Shown piece after piece: positions 24,342 through 32,509 of a stretch of DNA of 34,684 nt. This DNA is from an uncultured Bacteroides sp. (GTDB taxonomy: Bacteria; Bacteroidota; Bacteroidia; Bacteroidales; Bacteroidaceae): the NCBI GenBank assembly GCA_900546645.1, contig URDR01000024.1, positions 1-34,684 of the forward strand. The letters run 5' to 3'. Position 1 is the stretch's first letter. Each line of letters begins with the position of its first letter. Under the pieces are notes generated by a model. That model did not search any database. It was not told the DNA's origin and was given only the letters and a program-made list of their open reading frames with translations. Position numbers and translations under genes: made by a program.

Positions 24342-24752
24342 AGCGAAGATATATCGTATAAATTACCAGACTTATCTCGTTCGATGGGAGAGCATTTGGG
24401 AATTCGTTTTTTGGAAATGAAGGAAGGCTATGTAAGAGCTGTCATGCCGGTAAATGAGTTTACCTGTCAGCCTTTCGGAATCTTAAACGGGGGCGCATCG
24501 TTGGCTCTGGCTGAAATAGTGGCAGGGCATGGGTCTATGCCTTTATGTGCTTCGGGACAGATGCCTTGTGGCATTCAGATTAGTGCGAATCATGTGAGTA
24601 TGGTGCCTGTGGGAGAAGAAGTGGAAGCTGTTGGAACATTGATTCACAGGGGACGTACTTCACATATTTGGAATGTGGATATTATAAACCGACAAGGAAA
24701 GCTGGTATCAACAGCACGTATTGTTAATCAAATTGTAAAAAAACGCTCATGA
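24342..24752 (+). CDS. menI: Hotdog-fold thioesterase, probable 1,4-dihydroxy-2-naphthoyl-CoA hydrolase
   Basis: About 136 residues of the PaaI-type hotdog thioesterase family: MPVNEFTCQPFGILNGGASL followed by LAEIVAGHGSM, with GRTSHIWNVDI near the end. The N-GG-x-x-x-x-L-x-E arrangement is the usual catalytic region. As first gene of an operon for menaquinone synthesis, overlapping menF by 4 nt, it most likely hydrolyses DHNA-CoA, the product of MenB, to DHNA. The upstream in-frame ATG 24309 lies before the expected transcription start, so ATG 24342 was chosen. The specific substrate is inferred from context. Confidence 0.85.
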   Translation, partial: SEDISYKLPDLSRSMGEHLGIRFLEMKEGYVRAVMPVNEFTCQPFGILNGGASLALAEIVAGHGSMPLCASGQMPCGIQISANHVSMVPVGEEVEAVGTLIHRGRTSHIWNVDIINRQGKLVSTARIVNQIVKKRS

Positions 24753-25870
24753 ATATACCCGAAACCCAATTGTGTCAGTTGATTGATAATCTGACTTTAC
24801 GCTCGGTCAGCTTTGCTCTTTATCGTCTGCCTTGGACTGATGAGCCGATTCTGGTGCTTCAGGAAGGCGGGGATGTGGAAAAACTGGATAGTTTAAATGA
24901 ATTAAATGGAAAGCGTGGTTTTGTTTTGACTCCATTCGGACATGCGCATCCTGGTGTGCTGATTCGTCCGGACAAGGTTGCAAGAGATTGGGAGCAGATA
25001 GGAGAGGTGTTGGCTGAATTGACTGAAAAGACAGAAGAAACGCCGGTGGAGGATAAGGAAGAGGCTTCGGCTGCCTTTGCAGATGAAGGCGGTAATAAGC
25101 AGCGTTATGCCGAGGCGTTTAACCGATTTATAGCGCCTTTGCAGCAAAGAGAATTTAAAAAATTGGTTCTTTCGCGTTGTGAAGAAAATGAACTGGCTGT
25201 AAACTTTTCGCTGTTGACTGCTTTTGTCAATGCTTGCAATACTTATCCGCGAATGATGATTTCGCTTACGCATACTCCGGTAACGGGAACGTGGCTTGGC
25301 AGTACACCCGAAATTATTCTGAGCGGTCAGGATAATCAGTGGCATACGGTTTCGCTGGCAGGAACCATGCCGATGAACGGAGAAGTGATGCCGGAAGACT
25401 GGAGTGTGAAAAATAAAGAGGAGCAGGCTTTTGTGAGTGAGTATATACGTAAGACGGTTAAAAAGTTTGGCTCCAAACTTACTGAGAACGGTCCTTATAC
25501 AGCCCGTGCCGGTCAGCTGGTGCATTTAAAAACCGATTTTCACTTCTGTTTGAAGAATACTGATCGCTTGGGAGATATATTGAGCGAATTACATCCTACG
25601 CCAGCCGTATGTGGCTTACCTAAGAAGGAAACATACGATTTTATTCTTGCCAATGAAGGGTATGATCGCGGTTATTATGCTGGTATTATAGGATGGATAG
25701 ACCCTCAGGAACATACCACCTTGTATGTCAATTTACGCTGTATGCATGTAAGTGGCAGAACTGCTAAGCTCTATGCCGGAGGAGGTATTTTGGCTTCATC
25801 AACGCTGGAAACAGAGTGGGATGAAACGTTGCATAAGATGGATACAATGAAAAGAATTATTGCGCTATGA
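24749..25870 (+). CDS. menF: Isochorismate synthase
   Basis: 373 residues of the chorismate-binding family. It isomerises chorismate to isochorismate, the first committed step of menaquinone synthesis. The C-terminal catalytic domain shows PRMMISLTHTPVTGTWLGST and PEIILSG, the ELHPTPAVCGLPK motif, YDRGYYAGIIGW and YAGGGILASSTLETEWDET. The N-terminal ~120 residues are less conserved. It overlaps menI by ATGA and menD by 4 nt, indicating translational coupling. An anthranilate or salicylate synthase is excluded by the motifs and neighbours. Confidence 0.93.
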   Translation: MNIPETQLCQLIDNLTLRSVSFALYRLPWTDEPILVLQEGGDVEKLDSLNELNGKRGFVLTPFGHAHPGVLIRPDKVARDWEQIGEVLAELTEKTEETPVEDKEEASAAFADEGGNKQRYAEAFNRFIAPLQQREFKKLVLSRCEENELAVNFSLLTAFVNACNTYPRMMISLTHTPVTGTWLGSTPEIILSGQDNQWHTVSLAGTMPMNGEVMPEDWSVKNKEEQAFVSEYIRKTVKKFGSKLTENGPYTARAGQLVHLKTDFHFCLKNTDRLGDILSELHPTPAVCGLPKKETYDFILANEGYDRGYYAGIIGWIDPQEHTTLYVNLRCMHVSGRTAKLYAGGGILASSTLETEWDETLHKMDTMKRIIAL

Positions 25871-27540
25871 TGAATAGTATGTACACAGATAAGAAAAGCA
25901 TCCTGCAGCTGGCTGCTTTGTTAAAGGCACATGGTGTCAGAAAAATAGTGCTTTGTCCGGGTAGCCGGAATATTCCGCTGGTACAGACCTTGGTGAATAT
26001 ACCGGAATTTACTTGTTATCCGGTAACCGATGAACGGAGTGCTGGATTTTTTGCTTTGGGACTGGCACTCCATGGAGGTACACCGGCAGCCGTTTGCTGT
26101 ACGTCGGGTACTGCATTGCTGAATATTCACCCTGCGGTAGCTGAGGCCTTTTATCAGCAGGTTCCGTTGGTGGTTATTTCGGCTGACCGTCCGGCTGCAT
26201 GGATTGGGCAGATGGATGGACAGACGTTGCCTCAACCGGGGGTATTTGGAAGTCTGGTGAAAAAGTCAATCAATTTGCCAGAGGTGGAGACTGAAGAAGA
26301 TGAATGGTATTGCAACCGGCTTATTAATGAAGCTTTACTTGAATTGAATCATCATGGTAAAGGACCTGTACATATTAATGTACCTGTCAGTGAGCCGTTT
26401 TTTAAACTTCCGGTAGCCGAACTTCCGGAGGTACGTGTAATAACCCGTTATCAGGGGCTGAATGTATACGATCAAGACTATCAGCCACTGATTAACCGTT
26501 TGAATCGTTATCAGCGGCGTATGGTGGTGGTAGGACAAATGAATCTAATCTATTTGTTTGACAAACGATATACAAAGATGCTCTATAAGCATTTCACTTG
26601 GCTTACGGAGAATATCAGTAATCAGACCGTGCCGGGTATGCCGATACGGAATATCGAGCCGCTCTTATGCTCCATGGATTTTGAACAACAGCAAAAAATG
26701 GCTCCTGAATTACTGATTACTTATGGAGGACATATCATTTCGAAGCGCTTGAAGAAGTTTCTGCGCCGTCATCCTCCGGTGGAACATTGGCATGTTTCAT
26801 CCGATGGTGAGGTGGTTGATTTATTTGGTTCGCTGACCACAGTCATAGAGATGGATCCTTTTGAATTCTTGGAAAAGGTTGCTCCGATGATGGATACCCG
26901 TACTCCCGATTATCCCCGGCAGTGGGAGGCACTTTCAAAATCTATTCCTCAGGCTGCATTCCCTTATTCAGAAATGAGTGCAATAGGCGAAGTAATCCGT
27001 CGTCTTCCTGCTCCCTGTTCTCTTCACTTAGCCAACAGTTCGGTGGTACGTTATGCGCAGTTCTTCAATTTGCCGGAAAATGTTGAAGTCCTTTCAAACC
27101 GTGGAACGAACGGAATAGAAGGTTCACTCTCTACAGCTGTAGGCTATGCAGCTGCTTCTGAGAAGTTGAATTTTATTTTTATAGGGGATTTGAGTTTCTT
27201 CTATGATATGAATGCCCTTTGGAATGTAAACTATGGGGCTAACTTGCGTATTCTTGTATTAAATAATGGAGGAGGGGAAATATTTCATGCGTTGCCTGGT
27301 TTAGAGTTACATGCTCATGCCGTTCCTTTTGTTACCGCAAACCATCAGGCATCGGCAAAGGCATGGGCAGAAGACAGAGGATTTGAATACTTGTCGGCTC
27401 ATACAGAAGGAGAATTGCTTACGGTTTCGGAACGTTTTACGGAACCTTCAGTGACTACACGTCCCATGCTGCTTGAAGTGTTTACAGATAAAGAACATGA
27501 TGTGGAATATCTGAAAGCTTACTATCGTAACTTGAAGTGA
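25867..27540 (+). CDS. menD: SEPHCHC synthase (2-succinyl-5-enolpyruvyl-6-hydroxy-3-cyclohexene-1-carboxylate synthase)
   Basis: 557 residues, full length. A thiamine-diphosphate enzyme joining isochorismate and 2-oxoglutarate. Motifs: LCPGSRNIPLVQTL and DERSAGFFALGLA at the N-terminus with CCTSGTALLNIHPAVAEA, SNRGTNGIEGSLSTAVG, and the ThDP/Mg binding segment FIGDLSFFYDMNALWN ending in LNNGGGEIFHALPG. Two consecutive ATG codons (25867, 25870) are possible starts; both overlap the menF end. Second step after menF in the same operon. Confidence 0.95.
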   Translation: MMNSMYTDKKSILQLAALLKAHGVRKIVLCPGSRNIPLVQTLVNIPEFTCYPVTDERSAGFFALGLALHGGTPAAVCCTSGTALLNIHPAVAEAFYQQVPLVVISADRPAAWIGQMDGQTLPQPGVFGSLVKKSINLPEVETEEDEWYCNRLINEALLELNHHGKGPVHINVPVSEPFFKLPVAELPEVRVITRYQGLNVYDQDYQPLINRLNRYQRRMVVVGQMNLIYLFDKRYTKMLYKHFTWLTENISNQTVPGMPIRNIEPLLCSMDFEQQQKMAPELLITYGGHIISKRLKKFLRRHPPVEHWHVSSDGEVVDLFGSLTTVIEMDPFEFLEKVAPMMDTRTPDYPRQWEALSKSIPQAAFPYSEMSAIGEVIRRLPAPCSLHLANSSVVRYAQFFNLPENVEVLSNRGTNGIEGSLSTAVGYAAASEKLNFIFIGDLSFFYDMNALWNVNYGANLRILVLNNGGGEIFHALPGLELHAHAVPFVTANHQASAKAWAEDRGFEYLSAHTEGELLTVSERFTEPSVTTRPMLLEVFTDKEHDVEYLKAYYRNLK

Positions 27541-27636
27541 GTGAATGCTTAAGCGAGTTGGAAATTTCAGGCTGGTTCCCTTTTTATTATGAAATAGCAT
27601 GAAGAAGCTGCTTAAAAGGGGGAGAAGCCACAGGTC

Positions 27637-27672
27637 AATAACTCAAAACTTATAAACTTATAAACTCAAAAC
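27637..27672 (+). repeat. AACTYA-rich leader repeat before menB
   Basis: AATAACTCAAAACTTATAAA followed by further AACTTATAA and AACTCAAAA units, ending 2 nt before ATG 27675. It resembles the leaders before 982 and 8573. It sits in the 134-nt menD-menB gap, the widest gap of the operon. Confidence 0.65.
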
Positions 27673-27674
27673 AT

Positions 27675-28496
27675 ATGTCACAAAGAGAATGGAAAACCAT
27701 AAAAGAATACCAAGATATTCTATTCGAGTTTTATAATGGAATTGCCAAGATTACGATTAACCGCCCGCGTTATCGCAATGCCTTTACACCAACTACGACC
27801 ACTGAGATAAGCGATGCATTATACTACTGTCGCGAATGTCAGGACATTAATGTAGTGGTACTGACCGGCGCTGGAGATAAAGCTTTTTGCTCAGGAGGCG
27901 ATATGCATGTAAAAGGACATGGCGGCTATGTCGGGACCGACGGTGTTCCCCGTTTAAATGTATTGGATGTACAGAAGCAAATTCGCTCCATTCCTAAACC
28001 GGTTATTGCTATGGTCAACGGATATGCCATCGGAGGCGGACATGTGCTTCATGTGGTATGTGATCTGACCATTGCTTCCGAGAATGCGATATTCGGACAA
28101 ACAGGTCCCCGGGTGGGAAGTTTTGATGCCGGATTCGGTTCTTCTTATCTGGCACGTATTGTCGGACAGAAGAAAGCACGTGAAATATGGTTCCTGTGCC
28201 GTCAGTATTCTGCGAAAGAAGCGTTGGAAATGGGATTGGTGAATAAGGTCGTTCCGTTTGAACAGCTGGAAGATGAAGTGGTGGAATGGGCAGAAACCAT
28301 GATGCAGCATAGTCCGCTTGCGCTGCGTATGATTAAAGCCGGGCTGAATGCCGAGCTCGATGGGCAGGCTGGAATACAGGAACTGGCTGGCGATGCTACC
28401 ATGCTATATTATATGACAGAAGAAGCTCAAGAAGGTGGAAAAGCTTTTTTGGAGAAACGTAAACCCGATTGGAGTAAATATCCCAAGTTCCCTTAA
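27675..28496 (+). CDS. menB: 1,4-dihydroxy-2-naphthoyl-CoA synthase
   Basis: 273 residues of the crotonase superfamily. It cyclises o-succinylbenzoyl-CoA to DHNA-CoA. MenB-specific sequences are clear: NRPRYRNAFTPTTTTEISDA, GDKAFCSGGDMHVKGHGGYV, NGYAIGGGHVLHVVCDLTIA, GQTGPRVGSFDAGFGSSYLA and KKAREIWFLCRQYSAKEAL. It lies 134 nt after menD; that gap contains a leader repeat but no obvious -7 box. Downstream menC starts 11 nt after its stop. Confidence 0.96.
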   Translation: MSQREWKTIKEYQDILFEFYNGIAKITINRPRYRNAFTPTTTTEISDALYYCRECQDINVVVLTGAGDKAFCSGGDMHVKGHGGYVGTDGVPRLNVLDVQKQIRSIPKPVIAMVNGYAIGGGHVLHVVCDLTIASENAIFGQTGPRVGSFDAGFGSSYLARIVGQKKAREIWFLCRQYSAKEALEMGLVNKVVPFEQLEDEVVEWAETMMQHSPLALRMIKAGLNAELDGQAGIQELAGDATMLYYMTEEAQEGGKAFLEKRKPDWSKYPKFP

Positions 28497-28507
28497 TTTG
28501 TTTGTCT

Positions 28508-29563
28508 ATGTATCGCATTGATATTATCCCCCGTACGCTTCACTTTAAACAGCCGGCAGGTACTTCGCGCGGGGTTTATCATACGCGCCGGGTGTGGTAT
28601 CTTCGCGTAACCGATGTGCAGACTAGGTGTTACGGCATAGGCGAGTGTGCGCCTTTGCCTGATTTGAGCTGTGATGCTGTTTCCAACTATGAAGAAATTC
28701 TTTCCGGAATTTGTCGGACATTTGAGAAGAGTGGAGTACTCGATTATGATTTGCTTCGTCCTTATCCTTCCATGCTTTTCGGCTTGGAGACAGCTTTATT
28801 GCATTTGAGGGCTGGAACTTTGCAGCTTTATTCTACTCCTTTTTCAGAGGGGCGAGAAGGCATTCCCATTAACGGACTGATATGGATGGGAAATTTTGAA
28901 GAAATGTATCGTCGCATTGAAGAGAAAATGCGACTTGGATTCCGCTGTATCAAGTTGAAAATCGGAGCTATAGAGTTCGATAAAGAAATAGAACTGTTGG
29001 CGCATATCCGAGAACGTTTTTCGTCAGATGAAATAGAATTGCGTGTAGATGCGAACGGAGCCTTTGCTCCCGAAGAGGCTTTAGAGAAACTAAAGGCGTT
29101 GAGTGCCTTTGATTTGCATTCCATCGAACAGCCGGTTCGGGCTGGACAGTGGAACGTGATGGCACAGCTTTGCACTCAGTCTCCTGTTCCTGTTGCTTTG
29201 GATGAGGAATTGATAGGGGTGAATAGCAGAGAGCAGAAAATGGAATTGTTAGACACAATTCGTCCTCAATATATTATCTTGAAACCGTCGCTGCATGGGG
29301 GATTGTATGGAGCTTCGGAGTGGATAGATTTAGCTGCCGAGCGCGGATTCGGCTCGTGGGTAACTTCTGCATTAGAGTCGAATGTGGGCTTGAATGCTAT
29401 CGCTCAGTGGTGTGCTACGCTGCATCCGGTGTTGCCTCAGGGGTTGGGAACGGGCTTGCTGTTCACTGATAATATCGATTATCCGCTTCAGATAAAAGGA
29501 GACTGTCTCTGGTTTTCTCCAGAGGGTTCTGAACCCGACTGGAATGATTTTTTAGGTAGTTAA
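28508..29563 (+). CDS. menC: o-Succinylbenzoate synthase
   Basis: About 351 residues, enolase superfamily (muconate-lactonizing type). It dehydrates SHCHC to o-succinylbenzoate. The catalytic elements are visible: CIKLKIGAIEF (Lys pair), ELRVDANGAF (metal Asp), HSIEQPV (metal Glu), ALDEELIG (metal Asp) and ILKPSLHGG (second Lys). The frame opens at TTG 28502, but ATG 28508 (MYRIDIIPRTLHF) is the likelier start. It is 11 nt from menB and 1 nt from menE. Confidence 0.93.
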   Translation: MYRIDIIPRTLHFKQPAGTSRGVYHTRRVWYLRVTDVQTRCYGIGECAPLPDLSCDAVSNYEEILSGICRTFEKSGVLDYDLLRPYPSMLFGLETALLHLRAGTLQLYSTPFSEGREGIPINGLIWMGNFEEMYRRIEEKMRLGFRCIKLKIGAIEFDKEIELLAHIRERFSSDEIELRVDANGAFAPEEALEKLKALSAFDLHSIEQPVRAGQWNVMAQLCTQSPVPVALDEELIGVNSREQKMELLDTIRPQYIILKPSLHGGLYGASEWIDLAAERGFGSWVTSALESNVGLNAIAQWCATLHPVLPQGLGTGLLFTDNIDYPLQIKGDCLWFSPEGSEPDWNDFLGS

Positions 29564-29564
29564 G

Positions 29565-30671
29565 ATGGAACGGTTTGTTACAGTTATTCAAAAGCAGACG
29601 ATATCAATTAGTGGAAAAATCTATACTGCGTCTGATTGTAGTGGTCGGTTGTTGAAAGACTTTGGTGAACAGTATGGAGCCGATAGTTTTCAGGTATCGC
29701 TTGCTGAATTTTTAGCGGAATGGTTTGACGGAAATGAAACTCTGCGTGTACATACATCCGGTTCTACGGGAAAGCCTAAAGAACTATGGGTGGAAAAGAA
29801 GCGGATGATGAATTCAGCCATGCTTACGGTTGCATTCTTGAATTTGCAGTGCGGAGATACGGCATTGCTTTGCATGCCTTTGAAATATATTGCCGGAAAG
29901 ATGGTGGTGGTACGTGCATTGGTGGCTGGATTAGATTTGCAGCTCGTTCCTCCTTGCGGTCATCCTATGGAAAGGATGGAAAAAGCCCCTTGTTTTGCAG
30001 CCATGATTCCCATGCAGGTGTTTAATTCCTTGCAGGTACCGTCAGAGGCAGAGAAACTCAGACAGGTGCGTCATCTGATTATTGGTGGGGGAGCTGTTGA
30101 CCAACAGTTGGAAGGAAAATTGAAGGCATTTCCTTACGAAGTATGGAGTACGTATGGCATGACGGAAACCTTGTCGCACGTGGCTCTGCGGAGGCTTAGT
30201 GGGGAGCAAGCTTCCGAATGGTACATTCCTTTTCCGGAGGTATCCTTGTCGCAAACCGAGGAAGGTACACTGGTAATTGAAGCCCCTTCAGTGTCGTCAC
30301 AGAAGTTGGTAACGAATGATATAGTGGCGTTTGATGGAAGGGGATATTTTAAGGTAGTGGGTCGTAAAGATAATACAATAAATACCGGAGGAGTAAAAGT
30401 ACAGATAGAGCAAGTAGAGGATGCCTTACGTGCGCACATGCCGTTTCCGTTCATGATTACTTCTCTTCCAGACGTGAAGTTTGGTGAGTGTATTGTGCTG
30501 CTGGCTGAGGCTGGGGAAGAGGCTGGAAAAACAATAGAAAAGGCTATTGAGTTGCTTCCTGTTTATTGGCGACCTAAGCGGATTTTTTTTGTCAACTTTC
30601 TGCCTCTTACGGAAACAGGAAAGCCTGATCGGGCTACTGCCAAACGTATGGCTGCCGGTTTAAAACGGTGA
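29565..30671 (+). CDS. menE: o-Succinylbenzoate-CoA ligase
   Basis: 368 residues, a compact adenylate-forming (ANL) enzyme that activates o-succinylbenzoate with CoA and ATP. Core motifs: the P-loop HTSGSTGKPKELWVEKK, YGMTETLSHVALR, FKVVGRKDNTINTGGVKVQ and the C-terminal lysine loop PLTETGKPDRATAKRM. It starts 1 nt after menC. Its last four nucleotides overlap the open frame of the truncated hemG, where base composition rises sharply; the menE end itself looks normal. Confidence 0.93.
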   Translation: MERFVTVIQKQTISISGKIYTASDCSGRLLKDFGEQYGADSFQVSLAEFLAEWFDGNETLRVHTSGSTGKPKELWVEKKRMMNSAMLTVAFLNLQCGDTALLCMPLKYIAGKMVVVRALVAGLDLQLVPPCGHPMERMEKAPCFAAMIPMQVFNSLQVPSEAEKLRQVRHLIIGGGAVDQQLEGKLKAFPYEVWSTYGMTETLSHVALRRLSGEQASEWYIPFPEVSLSQTEEGTLVIEAPSVSSQKLVTNDIVAFDGRGYFKVVGRKDNTINTGGVKVQIEQVEDALRAHMPFPFMITSLPDVKFGECIVLLAEAGEEAGKTIEKAIELLPVYWRPKRIFFVNFLPLTETGKPDRATAKRMAAGLKR

Positions 30672-31873
30672 AAAGCATATGCTTTCCCGAAATCGTGGAG
30701 ATGTTCGATGCACTGGGCGATGCATGTCGGTTGGAGGTTGCCCGCGAAGGAGCCAAGAAGCGTCTTATCTGGAAAGGACGTAAGTTTCATGCCCTACCAG
30801 CCGGATTACTGCCGGCCGTTACAACACCTCTCTTCCGTTTCACGGACAAGCTGCGGATTCTGGGTGAGCCTTGGCGCAAGAAAGGAACCAACCCAAATGA
30901 AACCGTGGCCCAACTCACAGCCCGCCGTTTGGGAAAATCGTTTGTCGACTATGCTGTCGACCCTTTCCTGTCGGGTGTCTATGCCGGTGACCCCAACCGG
31001 TTGGTAACCCGCTATGCCTTGCCCAAGCTCTATAACCTGGAGCAGAACTACGGCAGCTTTATCCGAGGTACGATTGCCAAGGCCAAAGAGCCGAAACCGG
31101 AACGCGACAAGAAGGCTACCAAGCAGGTCTTCTTGGCAGCCGGCGGATTGAATTCGCTGGTAGATGCCTTGCAAAACTACATCGGCACCGAACGCATTCT
31201 CACCGGTGTAAGCGATACGCAAGTGATACCCGATGCAGCCGGTGGCTGGCAGGTAACCTTTAAGCATCAAGGCAAGCAGCAGACAGTAACCACCCGCCAG
31301 ATAGTAACCACCATAGGCAGTTACAGCTTGCCGGAGCTGCTGCCGTTTGTAGACAAGGATGCGATGAAACAGATAAACAACCTCTATTATGCTCCCATCG
31401 TACAGGCAGCCGTCTGTCTGCCCGACGAAGTCTTACCCGATTTTCAGGTATTCGGCGGACTCATTCCGTCGCGTGAGCATAAAGACATACTGGGCATCCT
31501 CAACCCCTCTGCCTGTTTCGCACGACGTACAGCCGGACGCGGAAATACTTTGGCCATCTTCATGGGCGGTGTGCGTCATCCCGAGTACATCACCATGACC
31601 GACGAGCAGTTACGGGAAATCGTGTTGCGCAACCTCCGCACCATGTTGGGCATAAACACCCAGCCTACCGTTATCCGCTTTTTTCGTCACACCAGAGCCA
31701 TTCCGCAGTACGAAGTCACCAGCGGTGAACGCTTTGCAGCCATAGCAGCGGTGGAAGAACAGTACAAGGGACTTTACATCAAAGGAAACCTGTGTGGCGG
31801 TATCGGTATGGGCGACCGCATTCACCAGGCTTATCAGACGGCTGAAAGCATCCGGAAGTGCATAAATAATTAG
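30668..31873 (+). pseudogene. hemG: Protoporphyrinogen oxidase lacking its FAD-binding N-terminus
   Basis: The frame gives 401 residues starting MKSICFPEIVEMFDALGDAC and matching the HemG/HemY-type (oxygen-dependent family) protoporphyrinogen oxidase from about residue 60 onward: RLIWKGRKFHALPAG, VDPFLSGVYAGDPNRLVTR, KQVFLAAGGLNSLVDAL and the C-terminal YKGLYIKGNLCGGIGMGDRI. The N-terminal Rossmann segment with GxGxxG that binds the FAD ADP moiety is absent; the coding sequence runs straight out of the menE 3' end (GTGA overlap). The rest is uninterrupted, with higher G+C than the men genes. It would lack FAD binding and is probably inactive, though translation by coupling to menE is possible. 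The enzyme normally makes protoporphyrin IX for heme. Confidence 0.88.
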
Positions 31874-31898
31874 TTTTATCTGCTCCGATTTTATGGAT

Positions 31899-31952
31899 GG
31901 GGCTGGCAAATGTTTGTAAACAGACAGACATTTGCCAGCCCCAAATGTTTTT
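31899..31952 (+). terminator. Terminator after hemG / men operon
   Basis: A perfect 15-bp stem (31899-31913 with 31928-31942), 14-nt loop, then T-rich sequence with six T at 31947-31952, 26 nt after the hemG stop. It marks the end of the plus-strand unit and the border to the AT-rich minus-strand cluster. Confidence 0.9.
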
Positions 31953-32405
31953 TCAGGCTTTGCAATAAGCGATTAACTCAATACAAATATTGGCAGGAGC
32001 ATTTTCGCCTACACAAAGTCCCCAGTTAAAAGTCACGCCTGTCAGTTGTTGCAATTTCTCAGAAATCAGGTTCATACAATCTGCAGTAGGTCCCTTTTTA
32101 AATATGAAATTCAATATCAAGTCACTATAAATATTTATGTTCTCCATATTAAGATTTTCAAAGACTTCTGTTATTGAATCTCCGTAGAAAGTTGAAATGC
32201 AGATCTTGCTGGTCTTGCAAGCATCCTCAAAATCATGCTCTACCAAAGGTATATACGGTTTCAAGCCTTTTCTGGTACATCCCTGGCAATGCATATTCTT
32301 AATTTTGAGAAAAAGAGCATGTTTTTCTTCATTCTTCAGAGGACAAAGACTTAAATCAGGCTGATATTCCTTGATACTAAGTATTATATTATCAAATTCG
32401 TTCAT
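31953..32405 (-). CDS. Unrecognised 150-residue protein, possible FtsZ C-terminal-like fold
   Basis: I do not recognise this protein firmly. It is cysteine-rich (C21, a CxxC pair at C40/C43, and more), with no signal peptide or membrane helix. Residues ~58-150 follow the order of an FtsZ C-terminal domain: DFEDACKTSKICIS, a helix, then DLILNFIFKKGP, a helix (MNLISEKLQQ), TFNWGLCVGENAP and ICIELIAYC, similar to the FtsZ pattern of LLNI-strand, helix, strand with GxxxDE, and final strand. The FtsZ GTP-binding N-terminus is absent. This is a visual impression of pattern, not a proven match. It is AT-rich, on the same strand as two unknown genes upstream, with a ~100-nt gap to the nearest. Confidence 0.7.
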   Translation of the reverse strand: MNEFDNIILSIKEYQPDLSLCPLKNEEKHALFLKIKNMHCQGCTRKGLKPYIPLVEHDFEDACKTSKICISTFYGDSITEVFENLNMENINIYSDLILNFIFKKGPTADCMNLISEKLQQLTGVTFNWGLCVGENAPANICIELIAYCKA

Positions 32406-32509
32406 CGTTGCATCGTTTAAAGTGATAGCCTACTTTAAGACTGGAGGCTATGCTTATATTTCAGAGCCAGATGCCACATATTCGGATGGAATTTTCCATG
32501 TGGATTTTT

